NCBI RefSeq assembly: GCF_000227135.1
Contig: NC_018260.1
Span: 20,156-84,155, forward strand
Direction: 5' to 3'
DNA length: 64,000 nucleotides
DNA from: Leishmania donovani
Taxonomy: Eukaryota; Euglenozoa; Kinetoplastea; Trypanosomatida; Trypanosomatidae
The notes beneath the pieces were generated by a model, which was not told the origin of the DNA, made no database searches, and saw only the letters and a list, made by a program, of their open reading frames with translations. The position numbers were made by a program, and so were the translations under genes. This document shows positions 1 through 9,738 of this stretch, piece by piece. Within the stretch, counting starts at the first letter, position 1. Every line of letters begins with the position of its first letter.

Positions 1-1020
1 TGGCAGAGAGAGAGCCGCGCAGGCAAGCGGCTTTCTCTGTGACGGGGCATGACCCATGTCTACAGGGGATGGTAGCACACGAGCTAACGGATAGTTCGCT
101 GCAAAACACGAAGGTGGCCGAAGCAGTGCGCACGTCAGCCTGTCGCCCCCAACGACGCAGGCCGTTCGCACCCTTCTGAGCGGATGGTACCTTCAAGTGG
201 AATAACAGCCCCATCAGCGATGGTAGGTGCATACTGACGAAGCAATTGCTAGCCACAGCAAAGTAATACGCAGGGAGCACTTGTTAGGGGACGACGCATG
301 GTGTGCGCTACACGCCTCGAGCACGCGCGCGCGCCTTTTGCCGTTGCCTGAAGACGCCGACGTGTCTCGCAGCGCACGAGCTGACGAAGAGACGATAATC
401 AGCTCTTCCACAGGCTCACCGATGCACTTGCACGCGGCACGAGCTCTTAGAACTCACAAAAGGGACGTCGCGGGCACTCTTTCTTCCCCTTTTCTGTCGA
501 TGGAAGCACTCGAATGCGCACGAGACATCAATCCTCGTTTGTCGGCCGACTTCTCCGGATCATAATAACGGTGAGGGCGCCTAACAGAAAGGGCACTGGA
601 AAAGATGAGGTGATGGCCAAGGTAAAAGGAAGGGTCAGGAGAACAAGTGCAGAGGAACGACTAAGGCACAACCCATCCACGCCGGCGATGCTCACTGATC
701 AGTGCTCTTGCATGAGTCATGCTCTGCAACCCAGTGCCGCGTCGTAGGCACGATCGCACACCCCTTTACGTCGCGGCAAAGCGGTGTGACCTGAGTGAGC
801 CGTGCCCGTCGCTGTCGCCGGAAGCACGGCGCGTGTGCACTGGAGGTGCGGGGAGCGTGGTGGCACACAAGGAGACCTACTTGTACTTTTTTCAAGGTAC
901 GTCACGGTTAACACACCGCCGCAAGAGCTAAAGCAATGGAAATCGGAGCAGTTACCCGACAGAGGGCTTGGCGAGCAGATGACGGGGTGCAAGGATGCAA
1001 GACACGACCAGCATGGTTTC
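1..1020. other. Spacer downstream of the ZIP gene; no gene seen
   Basis: Short open frames occur on both strands but none has a recognisable domain or convincing codon use. In the direction of transcription this is the 3' UTR of the ZIP transporter gene and the approach to the next gene beyond the window. Nothing else was recognised. Confidence 0.5.
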
Positions 1021-2061
1021 CTAGTGGTACCCACGGGTTATGTAAAACAGGGCAGAAGTAAGCCCGACACCGGCGAGCAGCGCTGCGTTGGCAGCCATGC
1101 CCTTCAGCTCCTCGCTACATAAGATAGTGAGGCCAATATACACAAATGAACCGCTTCCTATCGCCTGCACTGCCGCCAAAATCGAAACCGATGAGGTTGT
1201 GGCGGCCGTCGAAGGTACCGGCAGCGCAGCCGGCGCCGCGGCGTCGAAACCAGCGCTCGTCACCGCTGGTGTTGCGCCGTTCAACAATGCGGCACACATG
1301 GCAACGCAAATCACCGTCATTGGCGTAAGGAGAAGCCACACGCCGACCGGGCCCTGAATTAGCTGCCGCCAGAACCGATTCGAGGAGCGGTTGGCCTTGA
1401 TGCACGCCTCCACGTTAGCCTCGTCGCTCATGGCATCTTCCTCCACCTCAGAGTGCATCTCTTTCGCCACTGAGACACCAATTACGAGTCCGTCGCAGAA
1501 CTTGTGCCCTGAAAGCGGCACCGTCGCGCTGAGCAAGGCAGCAACACTGTTTTCAAAGCCGAGCAAGAGGCCTTCCGTCATGCCATGGAAGCACATCAAT
1601 ATAATGAGAAGCTTCGACGTCGAAACAGAGTTACCAGTTCCGCTGCCGTGCGCGTGCTCCTCGTCCATGTCCAACGTCGCACCATGGCTGTGGCCTCCAC
1701 GAACTTTTATAGATCGCTCGAGAACGGCAGGGATCAGGACGCCAAAAAGCATCCAGCTACACAGCGCCACCGAATCGGGGCTGGCACCCGACTCCACCTC
1801 CAACGACTCTGGAAAAAAGTGAAGTAACGCTATCGTCAGCAGCATGCCGGCAGAAACAAAGTTGGCAAGCGACAGCCACAGCTTCGTCGTAGCAAACGAC
1901 GCCGTCGTGTGCGGCCGTCGCCCACGTGCCACAGCTTCCAGCAAGGCGGTGGACCGCTCATCACGCCCGCGGCGCACCAAGAAAATAGGAAGCCACACCC
2001 CAACGGAGCTCATCAGCGTGACCCAGCACGCTACGAACAGTTTCGCGACAAGCAGCGGCAT
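1021..2061 (-). CDS. ZIP-family zinc/iron transporter
   Basis: A predicted membrane metal importer of 346 residues. The longer open frame to 2280 begins at a TTG; the only in-frame ATG ahead of the first membrane helix is at 2061, so I use that. Visible features: an N-terminal helix (about 5-29), a helix containing LLHFFPE (79-85), a cytoplasmic loop with paired histidines (H124, H126, H136, H138), then the two metal-binding helices of the family: H159-x3-E163-G in FHGMTEG, and HKFCDG (H186, D190). C-terminal hydrophobic helices complete about eight spans. ZIP proteins move Zn2+ or Fe2+ into the cytosol; the substrate cannot be read from the sequence. The second metal helix has HKxxDG where HKxxEA/EG is usual, a conservative change. 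Confidence 0.88.
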   Translation of the reverse strand: MPLLVAKLFVACWVTLMSSVGVWLPIFLVRRGRDERSTALLEAVARGRRPHTTASFATTKLWLSLANFVSAGMLLTIALLHFFPESLEVESGASPDSVALCSWMLFGVLIPAVLERSIKVRGGHSHGATLDMDEEHAHGSGTGNSVSTSKLLIILMCFHGMTEGLLLGFENSVAALLSATVPLSGHKFCDGLVIGVSVAKEMHSEVEEDAMSDEANVEACIKANRSSNRFWRQLIQGPVGVWLLLTPMTVICVAMCAALLNGATPAVTSAGFDAAAPAALPVPSTAATTSSVSILAAVQAIGSGSFVYIGLTILCSEELKGMAANAALLAGVGLTSALFYITRGYH

Positions 2062-2316
2062 TGGGCAAACGCTGTTATCCCGAGTGCACAGAAAGGCGCA
2101 ACGGCCAAACAAAAAGGAAGCGAGAAACACACGAGAAGGAGGGGTCTTTGAAAAGTCGCTGAGGGGTGTTGTTCCTCCGAGTATCACTGTAAGGTCAGGA
2201 AGGCTTGAGAGGGCGCACAAGACGAAAACAATGCTGCCCGAATGGGCAGGAGAGAGGGAGTGACTAAAGAAGCCAGCCAAAAAAAGGTGAGCCTCAGCGT
2301 TGAACCCTGAGTATTC

Positions 2317-2336
2317 CTGAAAAAAATATATAAGCG
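2317..2336 (-). promoter_or_regulatory. Candidate trans-splice acceptor for the ZIP gene
   Basis: In the minus sense a TATATTTTTTTCAG run ends in an AG at 2318-2317, about 256 nt upstream of the ATG at 2061. A run of Ts followed directly by CAG is the expected spliced-leader acceptor in this group. It is predicted from sequence only. Confidence 0.4.
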
Positions 2337-3241
2337 CCAGAGAAAAAAGACCCCTTCAAGCAACTCACGTCGTCCCCCACACACCGGCGGTGCATGTGTG
2401 TATGAGCGGAGGGAAGGGGAGAAGCCGTCGTGCACAAACAGGGGAAGGGGAGAATTGTGGCAAGAGGCTGAAATGCTCGCTGCTCTACATGTGAGCTTGT
2501 GCTTGGAAAGCGGATTCGAGACCACCCCTTCAAGGAGTAAAGAGAGAGGAGCTTGCTTTGCAAATACCATAAACCCCCTCTGGAGGTGAGGAGGCGCTCT
2601 CCCGAAGCGTGCTGCTACGACTTGGCGTCAGCAATGCGAAACAAGAGAGTTGAAAGTGGAAAGATCGAGAGAGAGAGAAAGCAGAGAGCACAATACTGGA
2701 GCCGGGCAGGGAGGTAAAAAGAAGCAGAGGCTGAAGCGTGTCAGGGCACCACGGCCCGTCTCTCTGCGTGCACATGCGTCGACAACTCAGCACGCGCTCG
2801 CATGCCTAAGACTCCGATGCACGTCGCCACGGTAAAACGAGAGTGACGTTGAGTAAACCAGTTCCAGAACCAGAACGAGTAGCACGCACCACGCAACCGG
2901 CCCTGGGAAAATGCCAGAGCGTACGCAACTCCACTTCCACACATGTTACAACAAAAGGGTCGCGCGAAGAGTCCGCGCTGCACAGGCAGAAAAGAGGTTG
3001 TCTGGAGAGCCGTTGCATCATACACTTCCGGCTACACGGCCATGAGCGCAGCCACCGTTTGCCTTTCTTTTTCTCTTCGAATGGAGCCGCTAAGGGATCA
3101 ATGATGCATCGGTGCAAAGACGTGGTCGAATAAAGACAGGAGTTGGGGTCGCGATTCGCGCAGGCGCGACTCCAATACATGAAAAGGAAAAAGCGCACAG
3201 ACATAACAAAAAAAAAAAACAACAGGAGGCTTTTGCTTTTT
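2337..3241. other. Spacer, purine-rich on plus strand; no gene seen
   Basis: It contains GAGA-rich stretches (about 2640-2720) and a run of 12 A at 3210-3221 (poly-T in the transcribed sense). Small overlapping open frames lack any recognisable domain. It ends where repeat copy B1 begins. Confidence 0.45.
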
Positions 3242-4165
3242 CAGCGTGTCCATTCCACACCCGGAACAAGTCAACGAATACGCGCATGCAGGCACAGCTC
3301 GCCGGCCTCTGCTGCACCACAGCGAAATCCTCGCCGTCTAGGGCGGGGCCTCTGCCGTCGCATCCGGGCGTGCGTCTAGCGGGCGCCTCGTGTCCTTCCT
3401 CCGCTCCATACTCCCCGTGCGCGCGGCGCGAGCGGCTCCAGGCCCACCTGCCTGGACGGCACAGCCATGATCAAGGCGAGNNNNNNNNNNNNNNNNNNNN
3501 NNNNNNNNNNNNNNNNNNNNNNNNNNNNNNNNNNNNNNNNNNNNNNNNNNNNNNNNNNNNNNNNNNNNNNNNNNNNNNNNNNNNNNNNNNNNNNNNNNNN
3601 NNNNNNNNNNNNNNNNNNNNNNNNNNNNNNNNNNNNNNNNNNNNNNNNNNNNNNNNNNNNNNNNNNNNNNNNNNNNNNNNNNNNNNNNNNNNNNNNNNNN
3701 NNNNNNNNNNNNNNNNNNNNNNNNNNNNNNNNNNNNNNNNNNNNNNNNNNNNNNNNNNNNNNNNNNNNNNNNNNNNNNNNNNNNNNNNNNNNNNNNNNNN
3801 NNNNNNNNNNNNNNNNNNNNNNNNNNNNNNNNNNNNNNNNNNNNNNNNNNNNNNNNNNNNNNNNNNNNNNNNNNNNNNNNNNNNNNNNNNNNNNNNNNNN
3901 NNNNNNNNNNNNNNNNNNNNNNNNNNNNNNNNNNNNNNNNNNNNNNNNNNNNNNNNNNNNNNNNNNNNNNNNNNNNNNNNNNNNNNNNNNNNNNNNNNNN
4001 NNNNNNNNNNNNNNNNNNNNNNNNNNNNNNNNNNNNNNNNNNNNNNNNNNNNNNNNNNNNNNNNNNNNNNNNNNNNNNNNNNNNNNNNNNNNNNNNNNNN
4101 NNNNNNNNNNNNNNCGCGCCACACTCCTCTGCATCCGCACTTGTTCGGCAAAGCGACAGCCCCAA
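3242..4165 (-). repeat. SIDER-like retroposon family B, copy B1 (contains a 634-N gap)
   Basis: From CAGCGTGTCCATTC at 3242 to the gap at 3481 the sequence is nearly identical to copies at 37485, 50293 and 50664. After the gap (3481-4114) the first 25 or so bases resemble 38365 onward in copy B2. The gap length fits the roughly 640 bases that B2 has in the same interval, so B1 is probably full length. It lies in the 3' flank of the gene at 4675-5733. Past the terminal motif, B1 and B3 also share an A-rich stretch (GCAAAAGCCTCCTGT in the minus sense), as expected for a retroposon tail on the minus strand. Assignment to SIDER is by general resemblance and position. Confidence 0.65.
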
Positions 4166-4674
4166 CGTGTCCGCCAACACCAACGCTGCGCCACCCTTCG
4201 CAAGTGCCGGGTGTCGCATCTTCGTGTCTCCACGGAGTGGATAGTGCATCCCGGCACCACAAAGAGGTGACCGGCATCATGAGGGAGAGGCAGATCGCGG
4301 TTTTTCGTAACGGTACAGCGTCGATGGCGCACACATGGCCGCCTCCGGCAAAGGGATGGAAGTGTCGAAGTAGCACTGAGAAACGTACACGCACATGCCA
4401 AAGAAAAATGCAGCACAGAAATGAGCTCTCCACATGACCCAAACAGAAGAGCGAAAAACATGGAAGGGAAGAGCGAAATCATAAACGGCGAGATCAAGCC
4501 AGCATCGCAAGAACGAGGAAGCCCGTGTGCGCATAAACACATCGTTTTCTCAGGATCCCTGTCGTGATGATAACATAGCACGGGCACCGTTTACACTGTT
4601 AGTGAAGGTGGCTAAGTGCAAGGGTGAGGGAAACGGAGCACTGTACATGGTCGTTTGGCACGTCACTGTGCCGG

Positions 4675-5733
4675 CTAGAAGTAGCGGTGGCCTTGCATGT
4701 CGTCGCGGATGTTCATGCGCCGCTCGCGCTCGAGCGTTCCGTAGAGAGTCTGCTGCAACATGCGCCCCTCCACCGTCTGATTGATGGCGTCGGTCGTCTT
4801 CGGTTCAAGTGCGCGAGGTGCCCTGGCATTTTTACCGCCACGGTGGCGAGTGACCAAGTTAGAGCCGATGACAGCAATGTCGATGCCTCCGCCATGCTCT
4901 GACATGGTCATGGTGGACTTGGCAAACAACCGGCGTGTGTCGTCGCCGTGGTGGATGCAGGACACGTTGTGTTGTGCTACTGGGACGTGCCCCATGTAGC
5001 TAACCGACGTGTCCGCCAGGTGCTTGGGAGTGCCGCGGAACAACTCGTTTGAGGTACCCATTTGTGTGATGACCTTACTCTGCACCTTCAGCTCCTGTGA
5101 GAGTGTCTCGCCTGGAAGCCTCGTCAGAGGGGCGGTGTCGTAGGCGATCTGCTCCTCCGTTTCCGGCCTCAGCTGGGTGCACTCTACAATGTCCAAGTAG
5201 TTGCTCTTCACACCAAATTTCTCCTGTGCCATTGCGGCTGGCATCGATCGCGGCTCAATCGGGTGGTAGGTGGGACTGGGTGGGCGCAGTCTAGCATCCT
5301 CAGCGCGCTTGGTACGGATGTCGAGCGAACGTTGCATGCGGCCCACCAGACCGCCGCGCCGGTCATCGTCCTCCCGTTCGATTTTGCGAGCCGATGCGTA
5401 AAAGTCAAGCGGGCGCTCCGCCTGCAGGTTGCGCGCGGCAGCGTGGGACGCTGACTCCCAAGCGGAGGTGGGATGGTGGTGCAGGATGTAGGTCTGCTCT
5501 CCGCTTGCGAGAGCGGCACCGTCCGCCGCCACAGCGCACTCCGTGGCGGCGTGAGCACTATGGGCATTGGTAAGACGACTTGCCGGACGCGCAGCGTAGG
5601 CCGCGTCGTAGGTTGTTTCGATTTTTCGATGGAGCGAGGCGCTCGTCGCTGGCGCCTCCTCATGCATCTTGGGCAACCGGGAAGCCAAGCTGGCGCGCGT
5701 GTTCACGGCTGTCTTGGACCGAACCTCCATCAT
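4675..5733 (-). CDS. Conserved flagellar-type protein, possible microtubule inner protein
   Basis: A soluble protein of 352 residues starting at the first of two adjacent ATGs. There is no signal peptide or membrane helix. The middle is polar and rich in Arg, Glu and His. At 242-251 it reads TSVSYMGHVP, preceded by GTPKHLAD. The pattern G-TP..D..SY-GH-P is typical of axonemal microtubule inner proteins of the FAP/CFAP/SPMIP kind, where it sits against tubulin. A second charged block (YGTLERERRMN, 331-341) near the C terminus is common in such proteins. A place in the flagellar axoneme is therefore an inference from motif style. The open frame itself is long, ATG-initiated and clearly better than its shadows. 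A different cytoskeletal role is possible. Confidence 0.72.
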   Translation of the reverse strand: MMEVRSKTAVNTRASLASRLPKMHEEAPATSASLHRKIETTYDAAYAARPASRLTNAHSAHAATECAVAADGAALASGEQTYILHHHPTSAWESASHAAARNLQAERPLDFYASARKIEREDDDRRGGLVGRMQRSLDIRTKRAEDARLRPPSPTYHPIEPRSMPAAMAQEKFGVKSNYLDIVECTQLRPETEEQIAYDTAPLTRLPGETLSQELKVQSKVITQMGTSNELFRGTPKHLADTSVSYMGHVPVAQHNVSCIHHGDDTRRLFAKSTMTMSEHGGGIDIAVIGSNLVTRHRGGKNARAPRALEPKTTDAINQTVEGRMLQQTLYGTLERERRMNIRDDMQGHRYF

Positions 5734-6387
5734 GTCCGTAATGGCAGAGACCTAGTGGTTGAAGAGCCGGATAGTAAAAGGAGAAAGGCAATGCGCGGGC
5801 GCAGGAGGGACGAGTCGCACAGCCTCTTGGCTGTTTCCGACACTTGTTAGCTTCGGCAACGGTAAAAGGGGACAAGGACGAGGAGGGATGGGTACACGTA
5901 CAAGAGAAATTACACCAGCATGATGCCCGTCAAAGGGTCGCCCCGAGACGCACAGAAGGTGCCGCTTGGCTGCATAGAGGCCTTTGCCACGCCTTTGTAC
6001 CCAACATCGAGCGGGGCGCCGAACCCTTGGGCGGTGGCGGAGATCAGCAGGGAGAAGATGTACGACAGATGAGGATGACGGAATACACTTTTCTCTAGGC
6101 GCACCACCACCACCGTCCCTTGCTCCCTGGACGTATCAGACTTCTCCCCATGTAAAACAGCAAGCGGCGCACCGTGAAAAGGGAGAAGGGGCAGCCGAAG
6201 AAAGATGAGTGAGTGCCACAGCGGGCAACGACTTCTAAACGCGTACTGTACGGTACGGAAAAGGCAGACAGGCACGCACGCGTGCAAAACCGCACCCCCA
6301 GCAGAGTATATCTTCACCGCCGCTCGCCCAGTGTCGCCGCTGCACGGACGAACAGAGAAAGACGAAAGCGAGCACAGAGAAGAGCCG
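5734..6387. other. Spacer; no gene seen
   Basis: About 650 bases between two minus-strand genes. The plus strand is moderately purine-rich (for example 6160-6205 and 6355-6385). No coding or RNA feature was recognised. Confidence 0.5.
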
Positions 6388-7299
6388 TTAGTAGGCGCAC
6401 CGTCGCCCGCCTCGCACTTCCTCGAGCGCCCGCTGAAACGCGTGCCGTTCTTGTGCAACGCTGCTTTCGCGAGTGGAGGCAGCCGGCGGTAAAGCTCTCT
6501 CTGCGCTGCCTCGGCGCGCCCCAACGCCGAGCGACCCTGCTACTGAGCAGTGGCCCCGGTGCTTCGCCGAATAAAAAGCGCTACGTGTGCTCGGGGCCTC
6601 GCCCCTCTTTCTTTGCAGAGCTGCAAGGACAGAGTCACTTCCGTCGTCGAAGAAGGAATCTGCAACGGCGTCTTGCATGGTGTGACCGAATATGTTCACA
6701 AGCTCCGCCTGATACTCGGCCAGCTGAACCATGCACTTGTACTGCCGCTGCTGATCCAGCTCTTGCCGGAGGCTGCCCTGCGAACGGCGATACTCCGCCT
6801 GGAGTCGGTGCTCTTGCAGAGTGTAGAAGAGACGCTGTGCCTCACGGGCATTCCTCAGCACGTCATCGATTCCACCTTTGCCGCGGCGAAGAAGTTGACC
6901 GCGCGGCGGCGATTCGCGAGCCCGGATCGTCTTGCGTGGGGACTGTGCCTTTACCGGCGGGCTCCTCAGCTGCAAAGCAGTCGCGGCCGTGCTGGTGGTA
7001 GCGTCTCTGCGCGCTGCCGCACATGCTAAAGGCTCATCTCTGTAGCCCGTTGCCTCCGCATCTCCTTCAAGAGCCTGACTCGCTGTGTGGATGCATCGGG
7101 GCAGCGGCGGCTCCTCCACAGGCCGCCAGACCAGACACACGCCATAGCACGGGTCCCGCACGAGATGGGGCGGCGGCAGCGTCGCCTCCAGTGAGGGAGA
7201 ATGCGAGCTCTCACTCCTACCACTTTCACTGGTGTCGCCGAGAAGGTGCTCACGCATGCGGCTCGCGTTGAAGCGAACTTTCGCTGCTGTGGAAGGCAT
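6388..7299 (-). CDS. Hypothetical protein with central helical segment
   Basis: A protein of 303 residues with an ATG start at 7299. I do not recognise its family. Residues 1-140 are low-complexity (Ser, Pro, Ala, Arg) apart from a Cys/Trp-containing patch around 50-70. Residues 144-215 are rich in Glu, Gln, Arg and Leu, with alternating charges and heptad-like spacing, and probably form a long helix or coiled coil that includes QRLFYTLQEHRLQAEYRR. The C-terminal third is again Ala/Arg/Ser-rich. No membrane helix or targeting signal is evident. It lies between the possible axonemal protein and the CEP19-like gene, but position in a polycistron is weak evidence for function. Confidence 0.7.
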   Translation of the reverse strand: MPSTAAKVRFNASRMREHLLGDTSESGRSESSHSPSLEATLPPPHLVRDPCYGVCLVWRPVEEPPLPRCIHTASQALEGDAEATGYRDEPLACAAARRDATTSTAATALQLRSPPVKAQSPRKTIRARESPPRGQLLRRGKGGIDDVLRNAREAQRLFYTLQEHRLQAEYRRSQGSLRQELDQQRQYKCMVQLAEYQAELVNIFGHTMQDAVADSFFDDGSDSVLAALQRKRGEAPSTRSAFYSAKHRGHCSVAGSLGVGARRGSAERALPPAASTRESSVAQERHAFQRALEEVRGGRRCAY

Positions 7300-8043
7300 G
7301 CCTCTCCTGTAGCAGCAACGCCCCCGTGCTCTTCGGATGTGCGTTTTGCATTCTACGTGGAGGAAGGGAAACGCGCGACCACCACTCTGAACGCAGCCGC
7401 TGTTTCCTCTAAAGCAACAAACAACGACTTTCCCTCACCACCGATGGCGCCATGAGGCGTGAAGACAGGCGACAGCGAAAGTGAGTGCCGCTGCTTCGCA
7501 CGGCACCGACTGAAAAGAGGGAAGTGCTTTGAAGAAAAAAAACGAAGAAAGCGAAGTGGCGGGCAGTGGCGAGCGCAGCGCGCAGGTGCGCAAGCATGAG
7601 AGGCGCAGATTCATGGACGAGACACAAGGGGCGGCGTGTTGGCGCCAAGGACGGATTTGACCTCTTGCGATGCGCATCGAGTATGGAGGCGGACACGTCG
7701 CTGTGAGTGCGAGAGAAAAGAAGGGGAGAATGGGGCGCTCGGAAGTCGGATAATCGGCATCTGCGAAAGAAGCAGCTGGGCAATGGTGGTCTTGGTAGTG
7801 GCGATACAAGCTGAAACGAATCTCTTTGAGACGGTCGATTAGGCGCAGCGGCTATGGTCTCGGGCCTTGGGAACCGCTGTGACGGAGGAGCATGCGGGTG
7901 TCCAGTTCATCAAGACCCACGTAAAACAAGCACTGGACAGATCGGCAACGACGTCTACACACACACACACAGACACGCACACTCACGTGCAAAGGCACGC
8001 AGATGCATCTCGAATGCGGCAGCAGTGCTTGTTCGCACCGCTT
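7300..8043. other. Spacer with a short CA repeat; no gene seen
   Basis: It contains a short (AC)n run near 7957-7971. A 9-A run near 7530 reads as poly-T in the transcribed sense and may serve splicing of the coiled-coil gene. No other feature was recognised. Confidence 0.45.
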
Positions 8044-9144
8044 CTAATCAGAATCGTCGTCCCACCCGCTACTCTGCGTGGGCTTCGACACTTCGACACG
8101 CTTGTCGTACACGTACCCCGGATCGCCAGGCTTCACGACTTTGGCTTTGAAGCGCTCATTCATGACCTCCTTGAACTCCTGTAGCGTAACTTCATCGGCG
8201 TCGTTGAGGTCAACGTTTTCCAGCGCAGCGTCGGGGTCGCGATACAGAAGGCCCAAGTCCGCCTTCTGCGGCTTGCTGCTGCGGGCTGTGGGCGCGTCGG
8301 GCGAGGCGGTGTTCGCTATCGTTGGCAGCAATGCCGCAGCGAACGTTGATGCGACCGTGCCAGTTGAAGGTGCATTCGCCGCTGACGACGCAGGGCTCTG
8401 CCCTTGAAGGCGCTGGCATCGTATGAGCAGTGATTGAAATTGCGCCTCGGAGAGGAGCGCCTCATGCGTCTTCGCGAGCCGCCGCGCTAGCTGCGCTGTC
8501 GGCATGTCAGGCCGCAGGTTAGTACGCAGGTGAATGCGGCGAACGTGCGGCACACCTGCCGGCCTCTCATACTCGATGTAGAGTGTCGGGGGGTTGCTCT
8601 GGATGCCCGTTCTTGTGGCGCGCGCGACGGAGCTCGTCCCTCGGCACCACCACTGTCGCGGTATGAGAACTCTAATCATGAGACCTTCGATGACGTCAGA
8701 CACTAGCTCGTCGTGGCTCACTTCGTGCCGTCCCTTCTCCTGAAAGTCAGCGCCTCTTTTCTGAATGAGGTGATCGATCGTTTCAGATGGCACAAGACAG
8801 GGAAGAAGTGCCGCACTTGTGCGGAGCGCCTCGGCGTACTCGCTGAGGTTGCAGCCGTCCGGATACAAGCTCGACACTAGCTCCTGGGCGTCGGCGATGT
8901 CGCGCTTGTGTTTTGCATGCAATTGCTCCAGCAGAGATGCGCGGCGGCTACACATCTCGTGATACCAAGGACTTTCCTTGACATCCGGCGCGATTGTGGG
9001 CAACGGTACACCAGGCTCGCGAGTCCACTCTGCGTGGGTGCGCAGCGTCAGCTCTTGCACAGCTTTCCGTGGGTCGCGGCGGTATTTTCGAAAGAGATGG
9101 TGCACGAGTGCCCAGAGCTCCGCTCCCATGTCATCTACAGCCAT
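8044..9144 (-). CDS. CEP19-like ciliary base protein
   Basis: 366 residues from the first in-frame ATG (9144); the open frame runs further upstream without an ATG. The C-terminal half matches the architecture of centrosomal protein CEP19. A block at 184-250 (PPTLYIEYER, then VRRIHLRTN and QFQSLLIRCQRLQGQ) corresponds to the N-terminal core of CEP19. A block at 311-366 carries a D-L-N lead-in, the EVMNERFKAK helix, the DPGYVYDKRVEV motif (DP-x-[FY]-VYD in the family) and the terminal SSGWDDDSD. In animals CEP19 recruits RABL2 to the mother centriole to start intraflagellar transport. Vertebrate CEP19 is under 170 residues. This protein has about 180 extra N-terminal residues and an Ala/Ser/Thr-rich linker at 250-300. 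A basal-body role is inferred. Confidence 0.78.
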   Translation of the reverse strand: MAVDDMGAELWALVHHLFRKYRRDPRKAVQELTLRTHAEWTREPGVPLPTIAPDVKESPWYHEMCSRRASLLEQLHAKHKRDIADAQELVSSLYPDGCNLSEYAEALRTSAALLPCLVPSETIDHLIQKRGADFQEKGRHEVSHDELVSDVIEGLMIRVLIPRQWWCRGTSSVARATRTGIQSNPPTLYIEYERPAGVPHVRRIHLRTNLRPDMPTAQLARRLAKTHEALLSEAQFQSLLIRCQRLQGQSPASSAANAPSTGTVASTFAAALLPTIANTASPDAPTARSSKPQKADLGLLYRDPDAALENVDLNDADEVTLQEFKEVMNERFKAKVVKPGDPGYVYDKRVEVSKPTQSSGWDDDSD

Positions 9145-9738
9145 GTTTATGAGTGTCGGACAGCGGCACACGGAAGCCTGTGCTTGTGTCTGTGCGAAGC
9201 GGCAAAGGTGCGTGCAGCCCACGACGGTGATGGAGATTTGCCCCGTGCACTCTGTAGCGGAGAGTAAATGCCTTTCGCGGGGTTCGAGGCGGAGGTATGG
9301 AGGGATGCAGAGAGTGGAGAGAAGGGGCAGCGCGAGAAGAGGGGCAGTGGTGGAGGGTCGATGAGGCGCGGGAAAGGAAACATGCAACACCTGCGCAGGA
9401 GCGCCACAGCACGACGCTCGCCGCTCTCTCTCTCTCTGTTGTCCTTTGCGCTTTTGTGTGGTTGGAACGGGGACAAAGGGTGGGAGAGGGGACGGCGTGG
9501 CCCAACACCTCAGACGCTAGTGGATTATCGTGCCCTCAAGACAGCACTCGTGGCAAGTCTGGCCCAAGACAGAATTCCTCGGGCACAAGCGCGACAGGCA
9601 GCAAAACAGGCGTGCACAAGCGAGCAACAAGACGCACAACGACAAAACAAAGCAAGTCGCTGCAGGAGCTTGCCGGCAACACAGCGTGCAGTCTAGCACA
9701 CTATTTATCTCGACTTCTGCGAACACGCCAGCACCACC
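9145..9738. other. Spacer; no gene seen
   Basis: It separates the CEP19-like and PRP31 genes. Plus-strand purine-rich sequence at about 9295-9385 and 9465-9495 could supply the polypyrimidine tract for the CEP19-like mRNA. No other feature was seen. Confidence 0.45.

Noticed and set aside
3112..4587. Several long frames on both strands crossing 3481-4114
   Set aside because: Most of their length is Ns read as X; the remainder is repeat sequence.
6213..7001. Plus-strand 262-residue frame
   Set aside because: Overlaps the coiled-coil gene in antisense; composition is that of a shadow frame.
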